Origin: Spirochaetaceae bacterium UBA1306
GTDB lineage: Bacteria > Spirochaetota > Spirochaetia > Treponematales > Rectinemataceae
Direction: 5' to 3'
DNA length: 64,000 nucleotides
NCBI GenBank assembly: GCA_002307245.1
Contig: DBTW01000107.1
Span: forward strand, 3,760-67,759
The notes under the pieces are model-generated. The model made no database searches, was not told the DNA's origin, and was given only the letters and a program-made list of their open reading frames with translations. This document shows positions 19,512 through 28,596 of this stretch, piece after piece (within the stretch, counting starts at the first letter, position 1; each line of letters starts with the position of its first letter). The translations under genes were made by a program, and so were the position numbers.

Positions 19512-20402
19512 ATGGATATCGGAATCGAAGCGATAAAGAGTCGCGTGTCGACTCGAACCTACGACGGTACGCCCCTGTCTCCCGACGAGGAGCGGTCCTT
19601 GCGCGCCTCCTTTTCCGAGGCGGTGCCAGGGCCCTTCGGGGCCGCGCCGCGCTTTATCCTGGCGTCCCGCGATGAGGTCGAGGACGAGGCCTCGCGGAGC
19701 GGTTCCGTACGGGGCGGCGTGAGGATCGGCACCTACGGGATGATCGTGGGTCCGCGTGCCTTCGTGGCCGGAGTGATCGCTAAGGGCCCGTTCGCCTGCG
19801 TGGACTTCGGGTATTGCCTGGAGGGAATCGTGCTGCGCGCCACCGAGCTCGGGCTTGGCACTTGCTGGATCGGCGGCGCCTTCGGGCGCGGGGCGATCGC
19901 CAGGGCCTTGCGTGCGGACAAGGGCGAGTTCGTGCCCGCTACCACGCCCGTGGGGCATGGGGCTGGCCGTCCCTCGATACAGGACCGAATCGTTCGCGGT
20001 TCTTCGCGGGCGCGGACCAGAAAGGCCCCCGCGGAGCTATTCTTCGAGGCGGGTGAGGGGGGGCGCCTCCTTCCGCTGGGCTCCGCGGGCCGATGGGACG
20101 AGATACTCGAGGCAGTGCGGATCGGGCCCTCGGCCTCCAATAAGCAACCTTGGCGCCTCGTTCTCGATCGGCGCGATGGCGAGGCTCTTCACTTGGTACT
20201 GCACGAGGATCAGCGTTATAACAATATGCTGGGCGAGGTGAAGCTCCAGGAGCTCGACATGGGCATCGCCATGCGCCATGCCGAGGTCGCGGCCCGCGCC
20301 ATAGGGCTTGGCGGCTCCTGGCGGCGCTTGGACCGGTACCCGATCTCGCTCGAGGAGCCGCAACGTTATATCGCCACCTTCGTAGCCGATAACGTGGCTT
20401 AA
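19512..20402 (+). CDS. nitroreductase-family flavoprotein
   Basis: A 296-residue member of the putative TM nitroreductase group (two half-repeats of the FMN-binding nitroreductase fold). The first half has KSRVSTRTYDGTPLSPDE and GYCLEGIVLRATELGLGTCWIGG. The second has AVRIGPSASNKQPWRLVL, the typical substrate/FMN pocket. Substrate is unknown. AGGAGC lies six bases before the ATG. The two-base gap to tag suggests one transcript. Confidence 0.8.
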   Translation: MDIGIEAIKSRVSTRTYDGTPLSPDEERSLRASFSEAVPGPFGAAPRFILASRDEVEDEASRSGSVRGGVRIGTYGMIVGPRAFVAGVIAKGPFACVDFGYCLEGIVLRATELGLGTCWIGGAFGRGAIARALRADKGEFVPATTPVGHGAGRPSIQDRIVRGSSRARTRKAPAELFFEAGEGGRLLPLGSAGRWDEILEAVRIGPSASNKQPWRLVLDRRDGEALHLVLHEDQRYNNMLGEVKLQELDMGIAMRHAEVAARAIGLGGSWRRLDRYPISLEEPQRYIATFVADNVA

Positions 20403-20513
20403 GGCCCAAGCGCAGCCATGCGGGATGGACCATGGGCCGATAGGGGCCCTCAATTTGCCTCCCTTCTCCGAATTTAGTAACATAGTTCAAAGACTATATA
20501 ATTCGGAGGCTAT

Positions 20514-21032
20514 ATGTTATCCAAGAAAATGGTCGACAGGATCAATGAACAGATCAATCGCGAGATGTATTCGGCCTACCTCTACCTCGCCATGGCCGCG
20601 AGGATGCAGGAGGCGGGCTATAAAGGCGTGGGCAAGTGGATGATGGTCCAATACCACGAGGAAATGTTCCACGCGATGAAATTTTACGCCTACTTGCAGG
20701 ACCAAGGCGCGGCGGTTGAGCTTAAGGCAATCGCGAAGCCGGAATTCAAGGAAACGACGATCAAGGAGCTATTCCAGCATGCCCTCGAGCACGAGAAGGG
20801 TGTGAGCGGGAGCATTCGGGAGATAGCGGCCCTTGCCCGCGAGGAGAAGGACTATGCCACCGAAGGCCTGGCGCAATGGTACGTCGCTGAGCAGGTCGAG
20901 GAGGAAAGGAATGCGACCGAGATCCTCCAGACCATAGACCTCGTCGGCAACTCCGCACAGGGCTTGTACCTCCTCAACGTGGAGCTTGGTAAGCGAGATC
21001 TCGGCGTGGCGAGCGACTTCACGAAGCTCTGA
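20514..21032 (+). CDS. bacterial non-haem ferritin
   Basis: A 172-residue four-helix iron-storage protein of the FtnA type. Ferroxidase residues are visible in NREMYSAYLYLAMAARM, HEEMFHAMKFYAYLQ and the later EQVEEERNATEIL. GGAGG lies four bases before the ATG. TATAAT at 20497-20502 is only 11 bases from the ATG, so if it is the real -10 the ribosome site would sit at the extreme 5' end of the mRNA. It stores iron and limits Fenton damage in a genome that also carries PerR and rubrerythrin. Confidence 0.93.
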   Translation: MLSKKMVDRINEQINREMYSAYLYLAMAARMQEAGYKGVGKWMMVQYHEEMFHAMKFYAYLQDQGAAVELKAIAKPEFKETTIKELFQHALEHEKGVSGSIREIAALAREEKDYATEGLAQWYVAEQVEEERNATEILQTIDLVGNSAQGLYLLNVELGKRDLGVASDFTKL

Positions 21033-21161
21033 GTCCGGGACGGCCGTGATGCCGTGATGGGGCCTCTCGCCGGACCGGCGCTGCGCAAGTGGGAAGTCCG
21101 TGTGGCGCGAGGCCCTTTGCTTTAGCCGCGCTTTTCTTATAAGCTGGCTGCGGAGGTTACC

Positions 21162-22697
21162 GTGTACAGAAGCACGAGGTCCGACCGCGCGGCCGTTTCT
21201 CCAGAACGAGCCCTTCTCGAGGGTATAGCGCCGGATGGCGGCCTTTATGTGCCCGTCGCCGTCCCGAAACTCGATCCGGCGGTCTTGGCAACGGGGCCGT
21301 TGAGCTATGCGGAGTTGTCTTTCCGCGTTCTCGCCCCGTTTTTCTCGGGTTTCCCGGAGTCGGGGCTTCGTTCTGCGCTCGAGGCCCAGTCCACGCGCTT
21401 TCCCGATTCCACACCGGCTCCCTTGGTCATAAAGGGGAGCATGGGCTTCCTGGAGCTCTATCGAGGGCCGACCCTAGCCTTCAAGGACCTTGCCCTAACG
21501 TTGATGGGTTCCCTTCTGGGCCTTGCGAGGGAGAAGGCCCGCCTGTCCGATGAGATTGCAATACTCGTGGCCACCTCGGGTGATACTGGCAAGGCCGCCC
21601 TTGAAGGCCTCGCCCGCCCAGGCTATCCCTCTAATGGCATACGCGTCGTGGTCTTCTATCCATCGGAGGGCGTGAGCGCGGTCCAGCAGCTGCAGATGAC
21701 GAGCCATGATGCTCCCGGAGCGACGGTCATCGGCATCAAGGGCAATTTCGACGACGCCCAGCGCGGCGTCAAGGCAATTTTCGCCAACCCCTCCGCGGCC
21801 GCCTTCGCCAAGAGCCGGGGGATGATGCTCTCTTCTGCAAATTCCATCAACGTTGCGCGGCTCCTGCCGCAGATCGTCTATTATGTCTCGGCTTGGCGCG
21901 ACATGCGAGCCGCGGGCGCCCTCGGCGCCGACGGGATCATGGACGTAGCCGTTCCCACGGGCAATTTCGGCAATATACTCGCCGCCTGGTACGCCAAGCG
22001 CATGGGGCTCCCGATAGGCAGGCTCTATTGCGCCTCTAACCGCAATCGCGTGCTCGCGGACTTCTTCGGCGAGCGCCGATACGACCGTAATCGGCCTTTC
22101 TTCAAGACCGAGAGCCCCTCGATGGATATTCTGGTATCGAGCAATCTCGAGCGTCTGGTGTTCTACGCGACGGGCGAGGATCCTCTTCGAACCGCGGCGC
22201 TCATGCGCGACCTGATGGAAAAAGGGCGCTACGAGCTCTCGGACACAGAGGCGGCCGCCCTCTCCGATTTCCGCGCCGGATGGGCAGACGAGACCGAAGC
22301 GGGCTTGGCGGCCAGGCGTCTCTTCAAGCGAGAACGCTACCTCGTCGACCCGCATACCGCGGTAGCTGTTGCGGTCCTCGAGAAGCTGCGAGCCGAGTCC
22401 GGGGAGTCCCGGCCCACCCTCGTGACTTCTACGGCGAGCCCCTTCAAATTCCCCGAGTCCGTGGCCAGGGCCATTGGCTTGCCTGGAATCGACGGCGCGG
22501 GAGACGCGGGATTTGGAGCGCGGGACGCCGCCCTTCGCGAGCTCGATCTGGCCCAACGCCTCGCCGAGGCCGCTGGTCTCGAGCTGCCGGCCGCCGTGCG
22601 GGCGCTGCGCAATGCTCCCATCGTCCACGACGCCCTTGTGGAGATCGAGGGCATGCAGGCCGCGGTGGAAGCGGCGCTTTCGCGGCCCTTGGCCTAA
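21162..22697 (+). CDS. thrC: threonine synthase
   Basis: PLP enzyme that converts O-phosphohomoserine to threonine, 511 residues, the long E. coli/yeast-like class. It starts with MYRSTRSDRAAVSPERALLEGIAPDGGLYVP, has the PLP lysine in GPTLAFKDLALTLMG, ATSGDTGKAALEG for phosphate binding and PTGNFGNILAAWYAKRMGLP. The GTG start has GGAGG seven bases upstream. No other threonine gene is adjacent. Confidence 0.93.
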   Translation: MYRSTRSDRAAVSPERALLEGIAPDGGLYVPVAVPKLDPAVLATGPLSYAELSFRVLAPFFSGFPESGLRSALEAQSTRFPDSTPAPLVIKGSMGFLELYRGPTLAFKDLALTLMGSLLGLAREKARLSDEIAILVATSGDTGKAALEGLARPGYPSNGIRVVVFYPSEGVSAVQQLQMTSHDAPGATVIGIKGNFDDAQRGVKAIFANPSAAAFAKSRGMMLSSANSINVARLLPQIVYYVSAWRDMRAAGALGADGIMDVAVPTGNFGNILAAWYAKRMGLPIGRLYCASNRNRVLADFFGERRYDRNRPFFKTESPSMDILVSSNLERLVFYATGEDPLRTAALMRDLMEKGRYELSDTEAAALSDFRAGWADETEAGLAARRLFKRERYLVDPHTAVAVAVLEKLRAESGESRPTLVTSTASPFKFPESVARAIGLPGIDGAGDAGFGARDAALRELDLAQRLAEAAGLELPAAVRALRNAPIVHDALVEIEGMQAAVEAALSRPLA

Positions 22698-22747
22698 GTA
22701 ACCCGAGACGGCGGAGCGTTTTTTCTCTCCTCAGCATTGGGAAGTCG

Positions 22748-22770
22748 GTGTACACTCCGTGTACGTACAC
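22748..22770. promoter_or_regulatory. GTGTAC palindrome cluster, candidate operator
   Basis: An 8-bp perfect palindrome GTGTACAC (22748-22755) is separated by TCC from a perfect 12-bp palindrome GTGTACGTACAC (22759-22770). The block ends 11 bases before the sensor-kinase ATG. Its density and place suggest a binding site controlling the kinase-regulator-lipoprotein operon, possibly by its own AraC-type regulator. Confidence 0.5.
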
Positions 22771-22781
22771 GGGAATGACCT

Positions 22782-24593
22782 ATGTCGAATGAAAAGATAG
22801 TAGAGCCGCTGGAGCGCCCAACGTATTTCCTCGGAGTCTTCAAGCCTCGAAAAGGGCGATCCATAAGCCTCAGGCTCAAGCTGATGGTCTATTTCCTCCT
22901 CATACTTCTGCTTCCGCTCATCTCTTTAGGCTTCGTCGGGCCGGCTCTGTATGCGAAATCGATCGAGCGCGAGACGACCGCTCATATGGCCGCGATGATC
23001 GGTCAAGTGAACAAGAACATAGAGCTCCACGTCCGCGAAATGGAGCGACTGATCGATCTTGTGGCCGAGACCAAGGTCGTCGCATCCTTCCTCGAGCGGG
23101 GTACGGCGACGCAGGCGACTCGCCTCGAGATCCAGGAGACCCTAGCCGCCGTGTCCTCAACCCATCCTGAAATAGCCGGGCTTCTCGTGGTCGCCCAGGA
23201 CGATGCCTGGGTCAGCGAGGGCTTCTCGCGCACGACGCGCGACCCCCTGACCGAGGAGCGCTGGTACGCCGGTGCCGGCGCGGCTCCCGGCGACGTGAAG
23301 CTCATCGCGCGACCCATCGGGAGGAACATCAGGTCGACGCGGCATTATGGGGCGGACGAGGTCGTTTCCATCGTCAAGGCGGTGACGAGCGAGTCCGACG
23401 GCAAGGCGCGCGGCGCGATACTTATCGACATGAGGCTCTCCGCCATCGAGGAGCTCTTCACCGGCTCGCCCCTCAGCAAGGGCGGATTTCTATTCATCGT
23501 CGACTCGGGCGGCGAGGTCGTCTATGCGCCGGTCAATCGCGTGGCGTACCGGATCCCTCTTTCAATCCTAGAGGGGGATTCGATGTCGACGGTGATCGCC
23601 GTGAATGGTATCGAATACCAGGTGCTCGCGCAGCGCTCGCCCTATACGGGCTGGAGGACCCTGGGCGTCTTCTCGCTCGCGGAGACGCTGAGCGAGGTTC
23701 TCATGATCCGGTACTGGACCTATATCATCGGCGGCATGACGATGCTCCTCGCCATCGTCGTGGCTTTCTTTTTCACCTCGGCGATCGCGAAGCCCATTCT
23801 CGACCTGCGCAGTCTCATGAAACGCGTCGAGGGCGGGGACCTGTCCGTACGCTTCTCGGGCAGCCACGGCGACGAAATCGGGGAGCTGGGCCTTGGCTTC
23901 AACGAAATGATCGAGCGGATCCAAAGCCTCATCGACCAGGTTTACGTCGAGCAGCGTTCGAAGCGCGAAGCCGAGCTACGGATACTACAAGAGCAGATCA
24001 AGCCGCACTTCCTCTACAACACTCTGGACACGATCCAATGGATGGCTCAGGAAAACCGCGTCGACGACGTCGTGCACATGGTGGGGGCCCTGACGAGCCT
24101 CTTCCGGATCGGCCTCAACAAGGGGCGGGAGTTCATCTCCCTCTCCGACGAGCTGGAACACGTCGAGAGCTACCTGTGCATCCAAAAGATGCGCTACGAG
24201 GAGAAGTTCGACTATTCGATTACCTGCGAGAGCATCCTGCGCTCCCGGCAAGTCCTGCGGCTAATGCTCCAGCCCCTGGTCGAGAACGCGATATACCACG
24301 GGATAAAGGAGCGGCGCGGACACGGAACCTTATCCGTCGAGGCCAGGGCCTCGGGCGGTGACCTCATCCTCGTCGTCCGCGACGACGGGGTCGGCATGAG
24401 CGAGGCGAAGCTGGCGTCGCTCAACGCCTCTCTGGAGGACGGCGGGCCGGCCGAGGGCGGCTATGGGATCCGCAACGTCCATGAGCGGATCAGGTTGACC
24501 TTCGGGAAACCCTATGGTCTTTCGTACACGAGCGTGAGCGGCGAGGGCACGGAGGTAACCATACGACACCCATTCCTGGATTCGGAGGACTAG
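22782..24593 (+). CDS. YesM/LytS-type sensor histidine kinase
   Basis: A 603-residue membrane kinase. A first helix (about 30-52) leads to a large extracytoplasmic dCache-like domain (about 55-300), a second helix (about 308-330), a HAMP linker (about 331-383, SAIAKPILDLRSLMKRVEGGDLSVRF) and the His_kinase domain. The phospho-His is in LQEQIKPHFLYNTLDTIQWM near residue 408, followed by a GHKL ATPase with LVENAIYHGIKER and VVRDDGVGMS. It pairs with the response regulator four bases downstream. The adjacent sugar-binding lipoprotein and importer point to sugar sensing. Confidence 0.9.
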   Translation: MSNEKIVEPLERPTYFLGVFKPRKGRSISLRLKLMVYFLLILLLPLISLGFVGPALYAKSIERETTAHMAAMIGQVNKNIELHVREMERLIDLVAETKVVASFLERGTATQATRLEIQETLAAVSSTHPEIAGLLVVAQDDAWVSEGFSRTTRDPLTEERWYAGAGAAPGDVKLIARPIGRNIRSTRHYGADEVVSIVKAVTSESDGKARGAILIDMRLSAIEELFTGSPLSKGGFLFIVDSGGEVVYAPVNRVAYRIPLSILEGDSMSTVIAVNGIEYQVLAQRSPYTGWRTLGVFSLAETLSEVLMIRYWTYIIGGMTMLLAIVVAFFFTSAIAKPILDLRSLMKRVEGGDLSVRFSGSHGDEIGELGLGFNEMIERIQSLIDQVYVEQRSKREAELRILQEQIKPHFLYNTLDTIQWMAQENRVDDVVHMVGALTSLFRIGLNKGREFISLSDELEHVESYLCIQKMRYEEKFDYSITCESILRSRQVLRLMLQPLVENAIYHGIKERRGHGTLSVEARASGGDLILVVRDDGVGMSEAKLASLNASLEDGGPAEGGYGIRNVHERIRLTFGKPYGLSYTSVSGEGTEVTIRHPFLDSED

Positions 24594-24597
24594 GCCT

Positions 24598-25803
24598 ATG
24601 TGGAAGGTGCTGATTGCCGACGACGAGCCGAAGATCCGGCATGGCCTCCATACCCTCGTGGAGCGCAGCGGCGGCGACCTCGAGGTCGTCGCGGAGGCGG
24701 AGGACGGCGAGGTGGCGTTCCAGAAGGCGGTCGAGTTCGAGCCCGACATCCTCCTCATCGACGTCCGCATGCCTTTCCGAAGCGGCCTCGAGCTCATCGA
24801 GGGCCTGAACAAGGCCCTGCCCGGGCGGATAGTCATCATCGTCTCGGGCCATGACGAGTTCGAGTACGCCCAGGCCGCGGTCAAGCTGCAGGTCTTCGAT
24901 TACGTGCTCAAGCCCGTGGACGCGACGCTCTTTAAGACCGTCCTGGACCGGGCCAAGGCGGAGCTCGAGTCTCGGCGCGAGGACGGCAAGTATAGTGCCT
25001 GGGCCAGGGAGCAGCTCGATCGCAACATCCCCGTGCTGCGGGAGCGCTTCTTCAAGGATTGGGCCATGGGGAATCTCTCGAAGACCGAGCTTGTCGAAGA
25101 CTTGGCCTTCCTACGCATTGAGCTTGGAGACACGGCCACGCTTATCGCCGCGCGCTTCGCCGAGCGCGCGGGCCCCGACGTCCCGGGGGCCGACAAGGGG
25201 CGGCGGCTGGCGCTGGTGGCCATGAGGACCGTTATGGCCGAAGCCTTCCCGGAGGGGGGGTCTTATGTCTTCGAGGACGATACCGAGACCGTCTTGGCCC
25301 TCGCCCCCGGCATGACGCCCGAGGCCCTTATCGACCTGGCCGGCGTGATCGAGCGCCGCGCGACCGAGCAAGTCTACCAGGTGCCGTCCATCGCCACTCG
25401 AGTGGTTCCCTATCCCCTGGACGGCCTCTGCGACGCATACGAGGAGCTTTGCGCCGAGCTCGCCGACGGGGGTAACTGCGAGGCCTTCGTGGTGCTGGCG
25501 CGCAACTATATCGATAAGCATTATTGGAATCCGGAGTTGAGCCTCGAGGACGCCGCGGCCGAGCTTCAGATCAGTCCAGGCTACCTGTCGCGGCTGATGA
25601 AGCGCGAGACGGGCTTCTCTTTCGTGGAATACCTCAACCGCGCGCGGGTGAAGAAGGCGACCCTGTTGATGAGCGACCCTTCGGCCAAGGCCTTCGAGGT
25701 TGCGGAGCGGGTCGGCTACCGCAGCCAGCACTATTTCAGCAGAGCCTTCAAGAAGGTGACGGGCAGCTCCCCGACCGACCATCGGAGGGGCGGCCAGTCA
25801 TGA
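24598..25803 (+). CDS. AraC-type response regulator (YesN-like)
   Basis: A 401-residue DNA-binding partner of the kinase. The receiver domain (1-120) has the acidic cluster DDE (8-10), the phospho-acceptor Asp55 in LLIDVRMPF and the switch lysine in LKPVD. A middle region of about 170 residues has no recognised family. The C-terminus is an AraC double helix-turn-helix (LSLEDAAAELQISPGYLSRLMKRETG and VAERVGYRSQHYFSRAFKKVTG). Its TGA overlaps the ATG of the lipoprotein gene (ATGA). Likely target: its own operon and the ytf transporter operon. Confidence 0.9.
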   Translation: MWKVLIADDEPKIRHGLHTLVERSGGDLEVVAEAEDGEVAFQKAVEFEPDILLIDVRMPFRSGLELIEGLNKALPGRIVIIVSGHDEFEYAQAAVKLQVFDYVLKPVDATLFKTVLDRAKAELESRREDGKYSAWAREQLDRNIPVLRERFFKDWAMGNLSKTELVEDLAFLRIELGDTATLIAARFAERAGPDVPGADKGRRLALVAMRTVMAEAFPEGGSYVFEDDTETVLALAPGMTPEALIDLAGVIERRATEQVYQVPSIATRVVPYPLDGLCDAYEELCAELADGGNCEAFVVLARNYIDKHYWNPELSLEDAAAELQISPGYLSRLMKRETGFSFVEYLNRARVKKATLLMSDPSAKAFEVAERVGYRSQHYFSRAFKKVTGSSPTDHRRGGQS

Positions 25804-27656
25804 TCCGCGGTCTCCGCCTCGCAGCCCTGGCCATGACGGCTTCCGCCCTGCTTCTGCCCTCCTGCTCGAATTCCCGCGAGGCCAACGACGTGCGTTTCCT
25901 CGTGGGCTTCTCCCAGGCGAACCTGACCGAGCCGTGGCGGATAGCCATGACCGAGGAGATAAAGGCCGAGGCCGAGCTCCATCCTGACATGCGGATTATC
26001 TACGCCGACGCCGCCGACTCGACGAGCCGGCAGATCGACGATGTAAGACGCCTAATGGACTACGGGATCGACCTTCTGATCATCTCGCCCACCGATTCGC
26101 ACGCCCTTACTCCGGTGGTCCGCGAGGCCTATTCCAGCACTCCCGTCATTGTCCTCGATAGGGCGGTCGAGGGTTACGATTACAGCCTCTTCATCGGTCC
26201 GGACAACGAGAGGCTGGGCCGCGAGGCGGGCAGCGTCGTGATCGAGCTCCTCGGCGTTCGCTCCGGCTCCGTGCTCGAAATTCAAGGACGGTCGGGCTCG
26301 CCGCCTACGCTCCTTCGGAGCCAGGGCCTCCGCGAGGTCCTTTCGAAGCGCCCCGACATCAAGATCGTCGACACCGTTGTCGCGGATTGGCTCCGCGATA
26401 CGGCGGAGGACAAGGTCGCCGAGCGGATACGGGCCAGGCCTGGCATCGATATCATCGTAGCCCAGAACGACGCCATGGCTTTCGGCGCCTGGCGCGCCGC
26501 GAGGGGCGCGGATAGGAATGGTATACGCTTCATCGGGATCGATGGTCTCCCGGGGCCGACGGGAGGCATTGAGCTCGTCCAGAAGGGCGTCCTTTCGGCT
26601 ACCTTCACTTGCCCTACGGGCGGTAAGGAAGCGGTGATCTACGCCCTTGATATGCTCCAACACAAAGAAGGCATTCCGAAAAAGATCTTCCTCCGGCCGC
26701 GCAAAGTCACCTCCGCGGCCTTGGCCGCGAGCCAGAAGGGCGTGCCCTACGCCCGGGAAGAGCCGATCAGTCCCGGCCGGCGGATAGTCCTCGGCTTCGC
26801 CCAGGTCGGCGCCGAGAGCGAGTGGCGCGTCGCGAATACGAAGTCAATTAAGGCCGCGGCCTCCAAGGCGGGCATCGAGCTGCTTTTCGAGGACGGAAGG
26901 CAACGTCAGGAGAACCAGATTGCAGCCATCCGCGATTTTATCCGCCGCAAGGTCGACGTGATCGCCTTTTCCCCCGTCGTCGAGTCGGGCTGGGAAGAGG
27001 TCCTCCGGGAGGCGAAAGAAGCCGGCATTCCCGTCATCCTCTCGGACCGCTCGGTCGATCTCAAAGACGATTCGCTCTGGCTAAGCTTCATGGGGTCGGA
27101 TTTCGTCGAGGAAGGCAGGCGCGCCGCGCGCTGGCTCGTCGAGAACATGCGGACCACGGGGTCCGTCGACATAGTAGAACTGCGAGGGACGATCGGATCG
27201 GCCCCCGCGATCGATCGGATGGTCGGTTTCACCGAGGTTATCCAGGATTACCCTAACTATCGGATTATCGATTCGGAGAGCGGCGATTTCACGAAGCTAC
27301 AGGGCTACGAGGTCATGAAGGGTATCCTCTCCCGCGAGGATCGGAAGATCGACGCGGTCTTCGCGCATAATGACGATATGGCGATCGGGGCCATCCAGGC
27401 TATGGAGGAAGCGGGTCTTAAGCCCGGCAAGGATGTAGTGGTTATCTCCATCGATGCGGCCCATGGCGCCTTCAAGGCGATGCTCGAAGGCAAGCTCAGT
27501 TGCACTATCGAGTGCAACCCCCTGCTAGGGCCGCAGCTGATTAAGGCAGTCCAAGACTATATGAACGGCAAGGACCTACCGATACGGATGATCACCGCCG
27601 AGGGCGTGTTCCCTTCGGCGACGGCCCGTAAAGACCTGATCGGGCGTGAATATTAA
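25800..27656 (+). CDS. lipoprotein with two fused periplasmic sugar-binding domains
   Basis: A 618-residue exported lipoprotein; the signal ends LLLPSC with the lipid-carrying Cys at 22. Residues 35-315 form one Peripla_BP_4 domain (VGFSQANLTEPWR, PVIVLDRAV, IVAQNDAMAFGAW). Residues 330-610 form a second one (GFAQVGAESEWR, RQRQENQIAAIRDFI, VILSDRSVDL, VFAHNDDMAIGAIQAMEEAG). The second closely resembles the YtfQ-type protein encoded downstream; the first is more diverged. It is coupled to the regulator by a 4-base overlap. The arrangement recalls XylFII-LytS-YesN, where a binding protein feeds a YesM-type kinase, so a sensing role is preferred; transport is an alternative. Confidence 0.88.
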   Translation: MIRGLRLAALAMTASALLLPSCSNSREANDVRFLVGFSQANLTEPWRIAMTEEIKAEAELHPDMRIIYADAADSTSRQIDDVRRLMDYGIDLLIISPTDSHALTPVVREAYSSTPVIVLDRAVEGYDYSLFIGPDNERLGREAGSVVIELLGVRSGSVLEIQGRSGSPPTLLRSQGLREVLSKRPDIKIVDTVVADWLRDTAEDKVAERIRARPGIDIIVAQNDAMAFGAWRAARGADRNGIRFIGIDGLPGPTGGIELVQKGVLSATFTCPTGGKEAVIYALDMLQHKEGIPKKIFLRPRKVTSAALAASQKGVPYAREEPISPGRRIVLGFAQVGAESEWRVANTKSIKAAASKAGIELLFEDGRQRQENQIAAIRDFIRRKVDVIAFSPVVESGWEEVLREAKEAGIPVILSDRSVDLKDDSLWLSFMGSDFVEEGRRAARWLVENMRTTGSVDIVELRGTIGSAPAIDRMVGFTEVIQDYPNYRIIDSESGDFTKLQGYEVMKGILSREDRKIDAVFAHNDDMAIGAIQAMEEAGLKPGKDVVVISIDAAHGAFKAMLEGKLSCTIECNPLLGPQLIKAVQDYMNGKDLPIRMITAEGVFPSATARKDLIGREY

Positions 27657-27699
27657 GCTCAGATTCGCCCCGCCCCTCTTCCGAGTCACGAATAGTGCC

Positions 27700-27741
27700 A
27701 AAAAAAGCCGTTTCGGCTAAATCGCGTTTTCGGAAACGGCT
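27700..27741 (-). terminator. intrinsic terminator on the minus strand
   Basis: Read on the minus strand, AGCCG-AAA-CGGCT is followed directly by seven T residues (27706-27700). A longer alternative stem pairs 27706-27714 with 27733-27741 (nine bases). On the plus strand there is no T-run. No minus-strand gene lies upstream of it within several kilobases. Confidence 0.6.
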
Positions 27742-27805
27742 CCTAAACTATCCAGTCGCCTCATGGATTCCTGCATCCAAATATATGCTTTTCAGGAGCG
27801 TGCGT

Positions 27806-28450
27806 ATGAAGAGATCGGTTAAGGGAATAATCGCTATCGCCGCGTTGCTTGCCGCGGCTGCTGGGGCGGTCAATGCTGCCGACGCGAAACCGGCGACCCT
27901 GACCTGCGTAGGTATCTACTCGGAGACCAGCGACGGCTACATCAGCGCCAGGACGGCGGGTACGGGCGCCTGGGTTCCTGTGAAGGTAGGCGACGTCATC
28001 CCGGCCAACGGGGAGATAAAGATCAACGTAGAGAGGGACTGGATCGAAGTGATCAAGACTGGAAGCCCCAACGCCGTATTCGAGATCGCCGGCCCAGCGT
28101 CTGGCGAGACGGTGCTCAAGGTCGCCGATGTCCTCAAGGGCAAGTCTCGTACCGTGAGCTTTCCTAAGGGGACTGTTGCGAAGCCGGATCCTAAGTACAA
28201 GGATAAGCTCGTCGTGGCGCAGTACCTGGGAAGGCAGATATACGTGAATGCCGACGGCGACTCCAACGACATCAAGTACGGTGACGTTCTCGACATTAAG
28301 GGAAAGGTGAAGATCATCGCCATCAACAACACCGTGAACCTCATGAACGCCTCCAACGGCGTGACGACCGTCGTCGGCCCATTAACCTTTACCATCGAGC
28401 AGATCCTGAGTAATAAAAGCCTCTATAAGTTCTTGAACGTGCAGAAATAG
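27806..28450 (+). CDS. exported protein with two FecR-like repeats, function unknown
   Basis: A 214-residue protein with a signal peptide (MKRSVKGIIAIAALLAAAAGAVNAA). The mature part has two related modules. The first (about 50-105) has VKVGDVIPANGEIKINV and ends VADVLKGK; the second (about 140-205) has IKYGDVLDIKGKVKIIA and ends IEQILSNK. The GDVI/GDVL turn followed by a strand pair resembles FecR-type domains. GGAG lies eight bases before the ATG at 27806; the longer frame from 27695 runs through the terminator hairpin. It stands between the two binding-protein genes. No function is known; it may bind ligand or a partner in the same pathway. Confidence 0.75.
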   Translation: MKRSVKGIIAIAALLAAAAGAVNAADAKPATLTCVGIYSETSDGYISARTAGTGAWVPVKVGDVIPANGEIKINVERDWIEVIKTGSPNAVFEIAGPASGETVLKVADVLKGKSRTVSFPKGTVAKPDPKYKDKLVVAQYLGRQIYVNADGDSNDIKYGDVLDIKGKVKIIAINNTVNLMNASNGVTTVVGPLTFTIEQILSNKSLYKFLNVQK

Positions 28451-28596
28451 ATATCCGCGGAAAAGACAGCGGGCACAATGTAGGAAGATTATCCGTCTCG
28501 TTCGGGGCGGTGATCTCGAGAATTTTTGGGCTTTCCCATGCCGGCCTAGCCGGACGAGGAATGGCGCCACGTCTCGATTCTCTCAAGGAGGGTTTG

